Source of the DNA: Gilvibacter sediminis
Lineage (GTDB): Bacteria; Bacteroidota; Bacteroidia; Flavobacteriales; Flavobacteriaceae
Reading direction: 5' to 3'
Assembly (NCBI RefSeq): GCF_028561565.1
Contig: NZ_JAQQTE010000023.1
Coordinates: forward strand, 1-64,000
DNA: 64,000 nucleotides
The position numbers and the translations under genes were made by a program. The notes beneath the pieces were generated by a model. That model searched no databases, had not been told where the DNA came from, and was given only the letters and a program-made list of their open reading frames with translations. Below are positions 9,094 to 17,472 of the stretch, piece by piece (the stretch's first letter is position 1; the number at the start of each line of letters is the position of its first letter).

Positions 9094-9996
9094 TTATCCC
9101 GTAGTTTCGATCTTGGTTTTTCTAGCCCGAGATAATTTGAGGATTCCATTGCCAATGACGGTCAATAAGATAAGGCCGGCGCCTAGGTAAAATTCAGTTT
9201 GCATATACTCTGCATCACCGAGGATCCACAGCCCCAAAAGAATGCCGTAGACAGGTTCCAAATTAACTGTGAGCATTACCGTATATGCACTGAGCCAGCG
9301 CATTACGTGTACCGAAGCGACAAAAGCATAGGCGGTACAGACGGAGGCCAACAATAACAAATAGCCCCAATCGCGAAGTGAAATCACAAAAAGATCCGCA
9401 GTGATTCCACCGCTGAATCCGAGATAGATCAGTATAAAAACTGCGCCGTAACTCATCTCATACAAACCAATAGCTCCCGCCTGATGCTCTTTGACCAGTT
9501 GGGCATTGTAAATGGTAAAACAAGCACCGAGAAATGAAGAAGCCAAAGCCAATAGTATTCCTGTGGTATAGCTGGAATCTACATTAAAGATCAAAGCCAA
9601 GCCACACATGGCCAAGAGTCCGAAGATCACCTCATAGATGATGAGCTTTCGCCTTAAAAATAGCGGCTCTAAAAAAGCAGCGAAAAAAGCGCCCGTAGAC
9701 ATTACAGCCAGGGTCACAGAAACATTGGAGGCTTTTACAGCGCCAAAGAACGCCAGCCAATGCAGCGCAATGAGTCCCCCGGCAATTGCAAACTTGGCCT
9801 GAGTTCTCCTCGGAAAGCGCAGACGTTTCTTGGTCACTAAGGCAAAAATCAATAAAAATACTGCTGCCAAGCTCATTCGGTAGGCAACCAAGGGAATGGC
9901 ATCTAAAGTTATAAGGGCACCCAGCACAGCAGTGAATCCCCAAATAAATACAATAAGGTGTAGATGCAGGTATTGCAGCTTTTTAACGCTTGGCAT
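9094..9996 (-). CDS. EamA/DMT-family transporter
   Basis: A 300-residue inner-membrane protein with about ten hydrophobic segments in two EamA repeats, typical of drug/metabolite exporters. Conserved features are the FIWGFTAVLGALI opening and, in the second half, the NLEPVYGILLGLWILGDA motif. I start it at MPSVKKLQYLHLH (9996) rather than at an upstream ATG, because this Met lies within the last codons of the LptF/G gene (14-base overlap), indicating translational coupling. Substrate unknown. Confidence 0.85.
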   Translation of the reverse strand: MPSVKKLQYLHLHLIVFIWGFTAVLGALITLDAIPLVAYRMSLAAVFLLIFALVTKKRLRFPRRTQAKFAIAGGLIALHWLAFFGAVKASNVSVTLAVMSTGAFFAAFLEPLFLRRKLIIYEVIFGLLAMCGLALIFNVDSSYTTGILLALASSFLGACFTIYNAQLVKEHQAGAIGLYEMSYGAVFILIYLGFSGGITADLFVISLRDWGYLLLLASVCTAYAFVASVHVMRWLSAYTVMLTVNLEPVYGILLGLWILGDAEYMQTEFYLGAGLILLTVIGNGILKLSRARKTKIETTG

Positions 9997-11062
9997 TGTA
10001 AAGGAGGTAAACAGCCAAACCAGCGAATACAACGTTCGGGAACCAAGTCGCTACCAAAGGAGAGAAATCACTTTGTTCTGCTAAGGTTCCGAAGATTTTA
10101 TCAAAGAAGACAAACACCATTCCCAAGCCAATACCAAAAGCGAGGTTCACTCCCATTCCACCGCGGCGTTTAATGGACGATACGGCCACTGCAATAATGG
10201 TCAGTATATAGGCCGATATCGGCAAGCTCCAGCGTTTGTTTCTCACAATCTCATAACGACTAATATAGGTTGAACCACGCTCTTTCTCTTTGGAGATGAA
10301 TCGGTTTAGCTCGTTATAATTAAGCGTCTCAGCAATGTATTCTAGCGGAGTCAAGTCTTCTAAATCAAAGGAAAACACCGTATCCAACTTATTTTTTATA
10401 ATGAGTTGATCTTCTCGCTCCCCAACAATGCGCTTGGTATAATTACTCAAGGTATAGGTACTGTCCTCTTGATTGTATTTTATGCGATTCGCGCTGAGTT
10501 TATATACCATTTTGTTGTCAACCACATGCTCTAGGGTAAAATTGCGTCCCATTTGATTCTTTGGGTTGAAGTAGCTCACGTAGATATAATCGGTCTCGTT
10601 GATCTGACGATACACATTGGTCTGGTCTCGATCTTTCTTTCCGCGCTTGAGGTACTGATAGGTAAACTCATTGAAGCCTTTACTAGCCATTGGGGCGAGA
10701 TACATCCCTAAAAATAAGGCGCCAATACACACTATGGTTGCACCGATCATATAAGGTCTCAAAAATCGATAGAAAGAAACACCACTACTCAAGAAAGCGA
10801 TGACCTCTGTCTTATTCGCCATTTTAGAGGTAAACCAGATTACTGACAAGAACAAAAATAGCGGGAACAGCAGATTGGCAAAGTAGATGGTAAAGTGTAG
10901 GTAATAGAGCGCAACTTCAGAAAACGGCACTTCATTGGCCAGGATCTTATCGATCTTTTCGGCCAAGTTCACCGTGATCCCAATCGGAATAAAAAGCAAC
11001 AAGAGCATCAAGAAGGTGCCCAGGTACTTTTTAAGTATGTAACGATCTAGAATTGAAAGCAT
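9983..11062 (-). CDS. LptF/LptG-family permease
   Basis: Inner-membrane permease of the LPS export machine, in which LptF and LptG with the LptB ATPase lift LPS toward the periplasmic bridge. The 359-residue protein begins MLSILDRYILKKYLGTFLML, has three N-terminal membrane helices, a periplasmic domain of about 170 residues (rich in Tyr, Asp and Asn) and three C-terminal helices with the motif RRGGMGVNLAFGIGLG. I cannot decide between LptF and LptG. It follows tgt by 3 bases, a common Bacteroidota pairing, and overlaps the DMT gene. Confidence 0.9.
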   Translation of the reverse strand: MLSILDRYILKKYLGTFLMLLLLFIPIGITVNLAEKIDKILANEVPFSEVALYYLHFTIYFANLLFPLFLFLSVIWFTSKMANKTEVIAFLSSGVSFYRFLRPYMIGATIVCIGALFLGMYLAPMASKGFNEFTYQYLKRGKKDRDQTNVYRQINETDYIYVSYFNPKNQMGRNFTLEHVVDNKMVYKLSANRIKYNQEDSTYTLSNYTKRIVGEREDQLIIKNKLDTVFSFDLEDLTPLEYIAETLNYNELNRFISKEKERGSTYISRYEIVRNKRWSLPISAYILTIIAVAVSSIKRRGGMGVNLAFGIGLGMVFVFFDKIFGTLAEQSDFSPLVATWFPNVVFAGLAVYLLYNAKR

Positions 11063-11065
11063 TGA

Positions 11066-12196
11066 CTACAAACGTTTGTCCATTTGACGCACCATTTTAT
11101 CCTTCCACGCTTTGAAAGTTCCAGCAATAATTTGCCTTCTGGCTTCACGGACCAACCACAAATAAAAGCCTAAATTATGAATCGTGGCGATTTGTTTCCC
11201 TAAAAGTTCGTTAACACTAAACAAGTGTTTTAAATAAGCTTTGGTGTATTGGGTATCCACATAAGTATGCCCCATAGGATCAATCACAGAAAAATCATCG
11301 GCCCATTTTCTGTTTTTAATGTTGATGGTGCCCTCTGAGGTAAAGAGCATTCCGTTACGAGCGTTACGCGTTGGCATCACACAGTCAAACATATCTACGC
11401 CCAATGCTATATTCTCCAAAATATTAATCGGCGTACCAACGCCCATCAAATAGCGTGGCTTTTCCCAAGGCAAAACCTCCGTAACCACTTCTGTCATGGC
11501 ATACATTTCCTCGGCAGGCTCTCCTACGGATAATCCGCCAATTGCATTTCCAACAGCTCCGGCGTTGGCAATGTATTCTGCAGATTGTTTTCTCAGATCT
11601 TTATAGGTGCTTCCTTGTACGATCGGAAAAAAGGCTTGAGCGTAATCATAAGTGAACGGTAGCTTGTCCAGCTCCGCAATACAGCGATCCAACCAACGGT
11701 GGGTCATGTGCATGGAACGCTTGGCGTAATTGTAATCACAAGGATAAGGAGTACACTCGTCAAAGGCCATAATGATATCTGCCCCGATCACCCTTTGGAT
11801 CTGCATGACCCGTTCTGGCGTGAACATATGATACGACCCGTCTATATGCGATTGGAATTTCACTCCCTCTTCTTTGATCTTTCTATTACCAGAAAGCGAG
11901 TATACTTGGTATCCCCCACTATCGGTCAAAATATTGCGGTCCCAATTCATGAATTTGTGCAAACCTCCAGCCTTTTGCAGGATCTCTGTTTGCGGGCGCA
12001 AATACAAATGATAAGTATTACCCAATATGATATCTGGGTTGATGTCGTCTTTAAGTTCTCGTTGATGCACGCCTTTTACAGTACCTGCAGTACCTACAGG
12101 CATGAAAATTGGGGTTTCAATAGTACCGTGGTCGGTGGTGATTTTTCCGGCTCTCGCCTTGCTTTGTGGGTCGTTTGCTGTTAAGCTGAATTGCAT
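11066..12196 (-). CDS. tgt: tRNA-guanine transglycosylase (queuosine pathway)
   Basis: Exchanges guanine 34 in certain tRNAs for a queuosine precursor. The 376-residue protein has the TIM-barrel core: ILTDSGGYQVYSL with the general-base Asp, ADIIMAFDECTPYP, VGNAIGGLSVGEP and the nucleophile region GVDMFDCVMPTRNARNG. The His of the usual zinc site is present in TIHNLGFYLWL, but where zinc-binding family members have CxCxxC before KAYLKHL this protein reads PMGHTYVDTQYT, without Cys. A TATCTTTG box at 12229-12222 may be its -7 element. It heads the tgt-lptF/G-DMT run. Confidence 0.95.
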   Translation of the reverse strand: MQFSLTANDPQSKARAGKITTDHGTIETPIFMPVGTAGTVKGVHQRELKDDINPDIILGNTYHLYLRPQTEILQKAGGLHKFMNWDRNILTDSGGYQVYSLSGNRKIKEEGVKFQSHIDGSYHMFTPERVMQIQRVIGADIIMAFDECTPYPCDYNYAKRSMHMTHRWLDRCIAELDKLPFTYDYAQAFFPIVQGSTYKDLRKQSAEYIANAGAVGNAIGGLSVGEPAEEMYAMTEVVTEVLPWEKPRYLMGVGTPINILENIALGVDMFDCVMPTRNARNGMLFTSEGTINIKNRKWADDFSVIDPMGHTYVDTQYTKAYLKHLFSVNELLGKQIATIHNLGFYLWLVREARRQIIAGTFKAWKDKMVRQMDKRL

Positions 12197-12312
12197 AATC
12201 TATGGTCGCTTCCTCTAATGGCAAAGATAGCATCTTATGCTGTTTTTAAAGGGGAATCCTGCGCAATGTTAACTAATCCTTGGGAATCGTTGATAACTCA
12301 CCCGCTCCCTAC

Positions 12313-12343
12313 TTTGCTCAAGGGGGCGAATAGCTTAATTTTA
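12313..12343 (+). promoter_or_regulatory. probable transketolase promoter
   Basis: TTTG (12313-12316), 19-base spacer and TAATTTTA (12336-12343), one mismatch from TAnnTTTG. It lies 23 bases before the ATG of the transketolase N-terminal subunit. Confidence 0.4.
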
Positions 12344-12366
12344 CGCCTAAATTCAAACCATTTTTT

Positions 12367-13212
12367 ATGCCAGATATCGCAGCTTTAGAAGACTTGGTAA
12401 CGCAGGTCAGACGCGACATTTTAAGGCAAGTTCACAAGGTAAATTCGGGTCACCCAGGAGGTTCTTTGGGTTGTGCCGAATTTTTTGTGGCCTTGTTTCA
12501 AGTCATTATGGACCGCAAAGACGGATTCCACATGGACGGAAAGGATGAAGACATATTCTTTTTGTCTAACGGACACATCTCCCCGGTATTTTACAGTGTA
12601 CTTGCCCGCAGTGGATATTTCCCTGTAGAAGAATTGAACACTTTTAGATTGATCGATTCTCGCTTGCAAGGACACCCGACTACACATGAAGGACTTCCCG
12701 GAATTCGTGTAGCCTCTGGGTCTTTGGGTCAAGGTATTTCTGTAGCCGCTGGTGCCGCAGAAACAAAGAAACTCAACAACGATCCGCATTTGGTCTACGC
12801 CCTTTGTGGAGACGGAGAATTGCAAGAAGGTCAAAACTGGGAGGCCATTATGTATTGTGCCGCTAACAAGGTAGACAACCTTATTGTTACTGTGGATCTC
12901 AACGGACAACAGATTGACGGTTCTACAGACGACGTCCTTGATCTAGGAAACGTTCGTGGAAAATTCGAAGCCTTTGGATGGTTGGTACATGAAGTTGCCA
13001 ACGGCAATGATATGCAAGCCGTTATTGACGGGCTGAATCATGCCAAAAACATGAGCGGAGCAGGAAAACCAGTTTGCGTACTCTTGCAAACGGTGATGGG
13101 TAACGGTGTTGACTTTATGATGCACACCCACGCCTGGCACGGAAAGGCGCCTAATGACGAGCAACTGGCCATTGGCTTGGCTCAGAATCCAGAAACTTTA
13201 GGGGATTACTAA
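12367..13212 (+). CDS. transketolase, N-terminal subunit
   Basis: Carries the thiamine-diphosphate-binding half of transketolase, which moves two-carbon units in the pentose phosphate pathway. The 281-residue protein shows HKVNSGHPGGSLGCAEF, FFLSNGHISPVFYSVLA, GSLGQGISVAAG and the ThDP/metal motif GDGELQEGQNWEAI ending in VDLN. The transketolase is split; the second half follows after 10 bases. Split transketolases are widespread in bacteria and archaea and assemble as heterotetramers. Confidence 0.95.
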   Translation: MPDIAALEDLVTQVRRDILRQVHKVNSGHPGGSLGCAEFFVALFQVIMDRKDGFHMDGKDEDIFFLSNGHISPVFYSVLARSGYFPVEELNTFRLIDSRLQGHPTTHEGLPGIRVASGSLGQGISVAAGAAETKKLNNDPHLVYALCGDGELQEGQNWEAIMYCAANKVDNLIVTVDLNGQQIDGSTDDVLDLGNVRGKFEAFGWLVHEVANGNDMQAVIDGLNHAKNMSGAGKPVCVLLQTVMGNGVDFMMHTHAWHGKAPNDEQLAIGLAQNPETLGDY

Positions 13213-13222
13213 AAGACAAGCA

Positions 13223-14176
13223 ATGAAAACCTATACAGATACAGGAAAAAAAGATACACGCTCCGGATTTGGAGCAGGTTTGACTGCTTTAGGTCAAACG
13301 AATCCCGATGTAGTAGCGCTTTGTGCGGACTTGACGGGTTCATTAAAAATGGACGAATTTAAAGCGAATCACCCAGAACGCTTCTTCCAAGTAGGAATTG
13401 CAGAGGCCAATATGATGGGACTTGCTGCAGGTATGACCATCGGTGGTAAAATTCCTTTTACTGGAACTTTTGCCAACTTCTCTACGGGACGTGTTTACGA
13501 TCAAATAAGACAAAGCATTGCTTACTCGCACAAGAACGTAAAGATCTGTGCTTCTCACGCCGGGTTGACCTTAGGAGAAGATGGAGCAACGCACCAGATC
13601 CTAGAGGACATTGGGCTTATGAAAATGCTGCCCGGAATGACGGTGATCAACACTTGTGATTTCAATCAGACCAAAGCAGCCACCATGGCCATTGCAGAAC
13701 ACCATGGACCGGTTTATTTGCGTTTTGGACGCCCGAAGGTAGCGAACTTCACTCCAGAGGATCAGACCTTTGAGATTGGAAAAGCGGTTCACCTTCAAGA
13801 AGGTGCTGACGTTACTATTGTAGCTACAGGACACTTAGTTTGGGAAGCCTTAGAAGCTGCTAAAGCTTTAAATGAAGAAAGTATTAGCGTAGAGGTTATC
13901 AACATTCACACCATTAAACCTTTAGACACGGACGCCATTGTAAAGTCTGTGAAAAAGACGGGCTGCATTGTAACAGCAGAAGAACATAACTTCTTAGGAG
14001 GACTCGGGGAATCTGTAGCCAGAGAATTGGCGCTCCACCATCCGACTCCACAAGAGTTCGTTGCTACCAATGACACTTTTGGTGAATCTGGTACGCCCGC
14101 ACAACTGATGGACAAATACGGATTGAACGCCGCCGCAATTGCTGCGAAGGCTAAAAAAGTTATGGGACGCAAATAA
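13223..14176 (+). CDS. transketolase, C-terminal subunit
   Basis: The pyrimidine-binding and C-terminal regulatory halves of transketolase in a 317-residue protein. Evident segments are FFQVGIAEANMMGLAAGMTI with the catalytic Glu, SHAGLTLGEDGATHQILEDI, GPVYLRFGRP and the C-terminal domain from about residue 185 (VTIVATGHLVWEALEAA, HTIKPLDTDAI, TAEEHNFLGGLGE). It pairs with the preceding gene and ends in a strong terminator shared with the convergent FKBP gene. Confidence 0.95.
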   Translation: MKTYTDTGKKDTRSGFGAGLTALGQTNPDVVALCADLTGSLKMDEFKANHPERFFQVGIAEANMMGLAAGMTIGGKIPFTGTFANFSTGRVYDQIRQSIAYSHKNVKICASHAGLTLGEDGATHQILEDIGLMKMLPGMTVINTCDFNQTKAATMAIAEHHGPVYLRFGRPKVANFTPEDQTFEIGKAVHLQEGADVTIVATGHLVWEALEAAKALNEESISVEVINIHTIKPLDTDAIVKSVKKTGCIVTAEEHNFLGGLGESVARELALHHPTPQEFVATNDTFGESGTPAQLMDKYGLNAAAIAAKAKKVMGRK

Positions 14177-14198
14177 AATTCCTAATCCTTAACGACAC

Positions 14199-14226
14199 AA
14201 AAAATCCCGCTCTAGGCGGGATTTTT
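14199..14226. terminator. bidirectional terminator between transketolase and FKBP genes
   Basis: AAAAAATCCCGC, a TCTAG loop and GCGGGATTTTTT. A runs on one side and T runs on the other allow it to serve both convergent transcripts. Confidence 0.85.
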
Positions 14227-14249
14227 TATATGTTTTATTTGCAGGGATA

Positions 14250-15158
14250 TTAGTCTGCATCGCGGTAGTCTGGAATACCGTCTCCATCTGTATCAGTGAG
14301 GATCACAGTTCCGTCATCGAGGATCTCAATCTCATCTCGTGTTGGAACGCCGTCGTTATCGTCATCAAAGTCTGCGAAGTCTGGAACACCATCCTCATCG
14401 GTATCATCATCGAGTTCGTTTCCGTTTCCGTTCAGATCTTCATTAAGCGAAATGATTCCGTCTTGGTCATGATCTGCAACAACTGCATCCAAGACGCTAA
14501 AAGTGAAGATCAACTGGGAGTACAAAGGAATCTGTGGACTCGGTGGCTGATTGAAATAAGCAATTCCCGAAGGGATAAAAAGCGCTCCAGAACCAAAGCC
14601 TTCAAAGCTCACAGTACCGTCTGGGTTTGTGGATTGAGAGGTAGCTCCTTGGAATTCAACTAAACCTTCTTGGAATCCGTCAATAACTCCGGTGAGATCA
14701 AACCAAACTGGATTTGGAGATCCGTCAAACTGAGTTCCGTTCAGTAAGGTTCCTCGGTAAGTTACCAAGGTTGAGTCTACAAAGGTTGGGCTTGAACCTT
14801 CGCCTTGTAATGCTTTCAGTATATAAAGGTTGTAGGTTACATCCTCTTCTTCTCTGTCGGTTACCGTTTTAGTTTCCACTTGATTGATCAGCGGGATCTT
14901 ATCTGCATTGTCTCCAGCGATCGTATCGATCACCACCTCAAAATCAAATCCTGTCGGAGGTGTTTCAAACTCTTCGTAATTGTAAAAGTGTGTTTGCAGA
15001 TATTCAACCAATTCTGCTTCTGCATTGACTGCTTCCTCACCACGATCCCGTGGAGGAATGGTCTCAAAGCCATTATCATCATTTCCGCAGGAGAATACTC
15101 CTCCCACTATCAAGGCACACAAAAGGCCGTTTACTAGTTTCTTTTTCAATGAAATCAA
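14250..15158 (-). CDS. FKBP-type peptidyl-prolyl isomerase lipoprotein with calcium-type Asp repeats
   Basis: A 302-residue lipoprotein (lipobox VFSC, Cys24) whose mature start CGNDDNG resembles the Bacteroidota surface-export signal. Residues about 105-225 form an FKBP-like isomerase domain (VTYRGTLLNGTQFDGS, GFQEGLVEF, IPSGIAYF, SQLIFTFSVLDAV). After that come four or more Asp-rich turns (DHDQDGIISLNEDLNGNG, DEDGVPDFADFDDDNDGVP, TDTDGDGIPDYRD) of the thrombospondin-type-3 kind, which bind Ca2+ and usually serve as extended linkers. Flavobacterial gliding proteins include FKBP lipoproteins (GldI), but this tail is different, so I give no symbol. Confidence 0.85.
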   Translation of the reverse strand: MISLKKKLVNGLLCALIVGGVFSCGNDDNGFETIPPRDRGEEAVNAEAELVEYLQTHFYNYEEFETPPTGFDFEVVIDTIAGDNADKIPLINQVETKTVTDREEEDVTYNLYILKALQGEGSSPTFVDSTLVTYRGTLLNGTQFDGSPNPVWFDLTGVIDGFQEGLVEFQGATSQSTNPDGTVSFEGFGSGALFIPSGIAYFNQPPSPQIPLYSQLIFTFSVLDAVVADHDQDGIISLNEDLNGNGNELDDDTDEDGVPDFADFDDDNDGVPTRDEIEILDDGTVILTDTDGDGIPDYRDAD

Positions 15159-15280
15159 TTTAGGTTCAGACAGCGCTAAACTGCCGTATTTACACCATTT
15201 TATGTCTTAAAAAGACGGGCGCAAGATACCATTTTTTATACTTTTGCTGTAAACATTAACGTTGATTTTAGAAGCTTTGT

Positions 15281-15652
15281 ATGAGGGTTGACAAATATCT
15301 TTGGGCCACGCGTTATTTCAAAACACGTAATCAGGCGACAATTGCTTGTAAAAAAGGAGCCGTAAGAGTAAATAACGATGTGGTAAAGCCCGCCCGAGAA
15401 GTATATCCGGGTGATGAACTCAAGGTGCGAAAAAACCAGGTGGATTACGTGCTCAAGGTCTTAGATACACCACCCAGTCGTGTGGGCGCCAAATTGGTTG
15501 ATATGTACCGTCAGGACATTACCCCTAAGGCAGCCGTAGAGACCCTAGAAATGCTCAAATATTCCAAAGACTACTACCGCAAACGCGGAACAGGTCGCCC
15601 TACGAAAAAGGATCGTCGTGATCTGGAGGACTTCACAGACGAACAAGAGTGA
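15281..15652 (+). CDS. S4-domain RNA-binding protein, Hsp15-like
   Basis: A 123-residue basic protein with an N-terminal S4 fold (MRVDKYLWATRYFKTRNQAT, GAVRVNNDVVKPAREVYPGD) and a Lys/Arg-rich C-terminus (RGTGRPTKKDRRDL). In Escherichia coli the relative Hsp15 (HslR) binds 50S subunits that carry a stalled nascent chain. Length and layout fit that family. Next to it, 41 bases on, is a phosphoribosyltransferase gene with its own -7 box (TATCTTTG, 15665-15672). Confidence 0.85.
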   Translation: MRVDKYLWATRYFKTRNQATIACKKGAVRVNNDVVKPAREVYPGDELKVRKNQVDYVLKVLDTPPSRVGAKLVDMYRQDITPKAAVETLEMLKYSKDYYRKRGTGRPTKKDRRDLEDFTDEQE

Positions 15653-15693
15653 ACAAAGTTTTGGTATCTTTGTTTTAACAACAAGACAGCGCT

Positions 15694-16185
15694 ATGGATA
15701 CAATCTTGAATCACCAAGAGGTTCAACACAAAATTCGCCGAATTGCTTATCAGATCTATGAAGCAAACGCGACGGAAAAGGAGATCGTTTTAGCTGGGAT
15801 AGCCGGTGGAGGATATACGCTCGCACAGCGCTTGGCAGAAATGCTGCAAGATATTGCGCCCATGCATTTTTCATTGTGCAAGGTGGAGATTGACAAAGCA
15901 GATCCCAGAGCGCCTATCACTACCAGTATGCCTGCTGCAGATTATGAAAACAAGGCTGTTGTATTGATTGACGATGTGCTCAACTCCGGCACCACGCTGA
16001 TCTACGGTGTGCGTCACTTTTTAAATGTTCCACTATCGAGATTCAAAACAGCCGTGTTGGTGAATAGAAACCACAAAAAATACCCGGTCAAAGCTGACTT
16101 TAAAGGAATTTCACTTTCTACTTCTTTAAACGAGAATGTGGCTGTAGTCTTTGAGAAGGATCAAGACCGAGTTTGCCTAGAATAA
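15694..16185 (+). CDS. phosphoribosyltransferase, PyrR-like
   Basis: A 163-residue type I phosphoribosyltransferase. The PRPP-binding loop VVLIDDVLNSGTTL (about residues 88-101) is intact, and an early loop AGIAGGGYTLAQRL matches the PPi loop region of PyrR-like proteins. PyrR proteins can be uracil phosphoribosyltransferases and RNA-binding regulators, but the substrate here cannot be read from sequence. Its stop overlaps the stop of the convergent shikimate kinase gene by 9 bases. Confidence 0.8.
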   Translation: MDTILNHQEVQHKIRRIAYQIYEANATEKEIVLAGIAGGGYTLAQRLAEMLQDIAPMHFSLCKVEIDKADPRAPITTSMPAADYENKAVVLIDDVLNSGTTLIYGVRHFLNVPLSRFKTAVLVNRNHKKYPVKADFKGISLSTSLNENVAVVFEKDQDRVCLE

Positions 16186-16695
16186 TTGGGCAACTATAGC
16201 TTTTACTACTTCTTCTGCGGATTGCTCTGAGGTATCTATACGATGCTCTGCCTGCATGTAATAGGGAGAACGATCAAACAAATGTTTACGTACAAAATCC
16301 TTGAGATCATCTTTATTCTCCAAGTGTGCTATAAGCGGACGCTGTGCTCTTTCTGGCCAGAGTCTTTGCAACAAGGTATCCAATTGAGTTTTTAAATAAA
16401 TGGTCTGAACACCTTTGGCTGCAAGGAGCTTATCCATGTTTCCTGCATAACAAGGCGTTCCTCCTCCGAGAGCCAGGACTTGATTTTTTGGGTCAGCTAG
16501 CTGCTGCTGTAAGACCTGAGATTCTAAAATTCGAAACTTTATCTCTCCTTTTTCCTTAAAAAATTCAGGGATCGACTGCCCTGCTTCCTGCTCGATCAAA
16601 ACATCTAAATCGCAATAAGGCCATTGGAGCACTTCGGCTAATTTTTTACCGATCAGCGACTTACCGCTGCCCATATAACCCAATAAAACGATCAT
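16177..16695 (-). CDS. aroK: shikimate kinase
   Basis: Phosphorylates shikimate at the 3-hydroxyl in aromatic amino-acid synthesis. The 172-residue protein has Walker A LLGYMGSGKSLIGKKLAE, the shikimate-binding CDLDVLIEQEAGQSIPEFF, LALGGGTPC, and the lid RLWPERAQRPLI. Length is normal for AroK/AroL. Convergent with the phosphoribosyltransferase gene. Confidence 0.95.
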   Translation of the reverse strand: MIVLLGYMGSGKSLIGKKLAEVLQWPYCDLDVLIEQEAGQSIPEFFKEKGEIKFRILESQVLQQQLADPKNQVLALGGGTPCYAGNMDKLLAAKGVQTIYLKTQLDTLLQRLWPERAQRPLIAHLENKDDLKDFVRKHLFDRSPYYMQAEHRIDTSEQSAEEVVKAIVAQLF

Positions 16696-16773
16696 AACTA
16701 ATGCTTTTAAATTCTGTCTGCTTCAAGGAAGCAATTGGCTTTCTTCGAAAACTCAAATTTAAATCAAAATAGC

Positions 16774-16805
16774 TTTGATAAATAAATAGAATGGTTTTAT
16801 ATTTG
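16774..16805 (+). promoter_or_regulatory. tRNA-Lys promoter
   Basis: TTTG (16774-16777), 20-base spacer, TATATTTG (16798-16805). The -7 box and following bases, TATATTTGCACCCGC, are identical to those of rRNA promoter P1 at 499-485. Confidence 0.75.
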
Positions 16806-16822
16806 CACCCGCATTCAACAAA

Positions 16823-16898
16823 GACCTGATAGCTCAGTTGGTAGAGCATCTCCCTTTTAAGGAGAGGGTCCTGGGTTCGAGCCCCAGTCAGGTCACCA
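16823..16898 (+). tRNA. tRNA-Lys (anticodon TTT), CCA encoded
   Basis: A full cloverleaf: acceptor GACCTGA/TCAGGTC, D-arm AGCTCAGTTGGTAGAGC, anticodon arm CTCCC-TTTTAAG-GAGAG reading TTT, T-arm CTGGGTTCGAGCCCCAG, then ACCA. The 3' CCA (16896-16898) is encoded. Confidence 0.96.
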
Positions 16899-16900
16899 CT

Positions 16901-16932
16901 AAAAGTTAAGCCCAACAGCTTAACTTTTTTTT
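16901..16932 (+). terminator. intrinsic terminator between tRNA-Lys and tRNA-Leu
   Basis: An 11-bp perfect stem, AAAAGTTAAGC (16901-16911) with GCTTAACTTTT (16918-16928), loop of 6, running into T residues up to 16932. tRNA-Leu starts at the very next base. Confidence 0.8.
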
Positions 16933-17016
16933 ACCCGGATGCTGGAATTGGTAGACAGGCATGGTTGAGGGCCATGTGTCCATTAGGGCGTGTGAGTTCG
17001 AGTCTCATTCCGGGTA
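16933..17016 (+). tRNA. tRNA-Leu (anticodon GAG), CCA not encoded
   Basis: A class II tRNA of 84 bases: acceptor ACCCGGA/TCCGGGT, D-arm GCTGGAATTGGTAGACAGGC, anticodon stem CATGG/CCATG with loop TTGAGGG (anticodon GAG), a long variable arm and T-loop GTTCGAGTC. The discriminator A is followed by CAAA, so CCA must be added by the nucleotidyltransferase. I see no promoter between the preceding terminator and this gene. Confidence 0.95.
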
Positions 17017-17057
17017 CAAATGAATCAAAACGCACCAAAGATGCGACGAACAAAAAA

Positions 17058-17127
17058 CGCCAAGCTAGCTTGAGCGTTTTTTTTATGGAGCAGATTTAAA
17101 TCGCACAGCGATTTGCGTTTTGATTTT
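17058..17127 (+). repeat. 70-bp exact repeat, copy A
   Basis: Identical over 70 bases to 17473-17542, 415 bases away. It spans the first hairpin (palindrome CAAGCTAGCTTG plus T run) and the second hairpin (AAATCGC-ACA-GCGATTT). Confidence 0.85.
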
Positions 17128-17472
17128 GACTATGCTAGCGTTTTGAGCCCAACGAGGCAAAGCCGAGTTAGTCTCACCGCGACACTTGCTTTGATGCGGT
17201 TTTTTTATGGGCGAGATTCAATTGCGCAGCAATTGCTGTTTTTCGATTCTCACCATGCTAGCGTTTTGAGTCCGCCGAACGCAGTGAGGCAGTCTCACCT
17301 CGGGCACTAGAGAATTGTAAAGCGACAATAAAGATCGCAATGAAGAAACCACGTGAAGCAAGCTTCGACGTGGTTTTTTTATTGTGAGATTTAACGCGCT
17401 AGGCGCGTTATCGCTTTATAATTTTGACCTCGTCGCGGCATGGGACGGCCGAGCGAAGCGAGGCACTCTCAC

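Noticed and set aside
11699-12184. 161-codon plus-strand frame opposite tgt
   Set aside because: Shadow of tgt, whose active-site motifs are clear in the other strand.
12421-12909. 162-codon minus-strand frame opposite the transketolase N-terminal gene
   Set aside because: Shadow of a gene with intact thiamine diphosphate motifs.
16661-16915. Minus-strand frame over tRNA-Lys
   Set aside because: It crosses a tRNA gene and shows the typical tRNA-antisense reading (RTQDPLLKREMLYQLSY).
17113-17310. 65-codon frame with internal repeats in the hairpin array
   Set aside because: The repeated peptide (ASVLSP) only reflects the repeated DNA; no start signal or known family, and it runs through hairpins.
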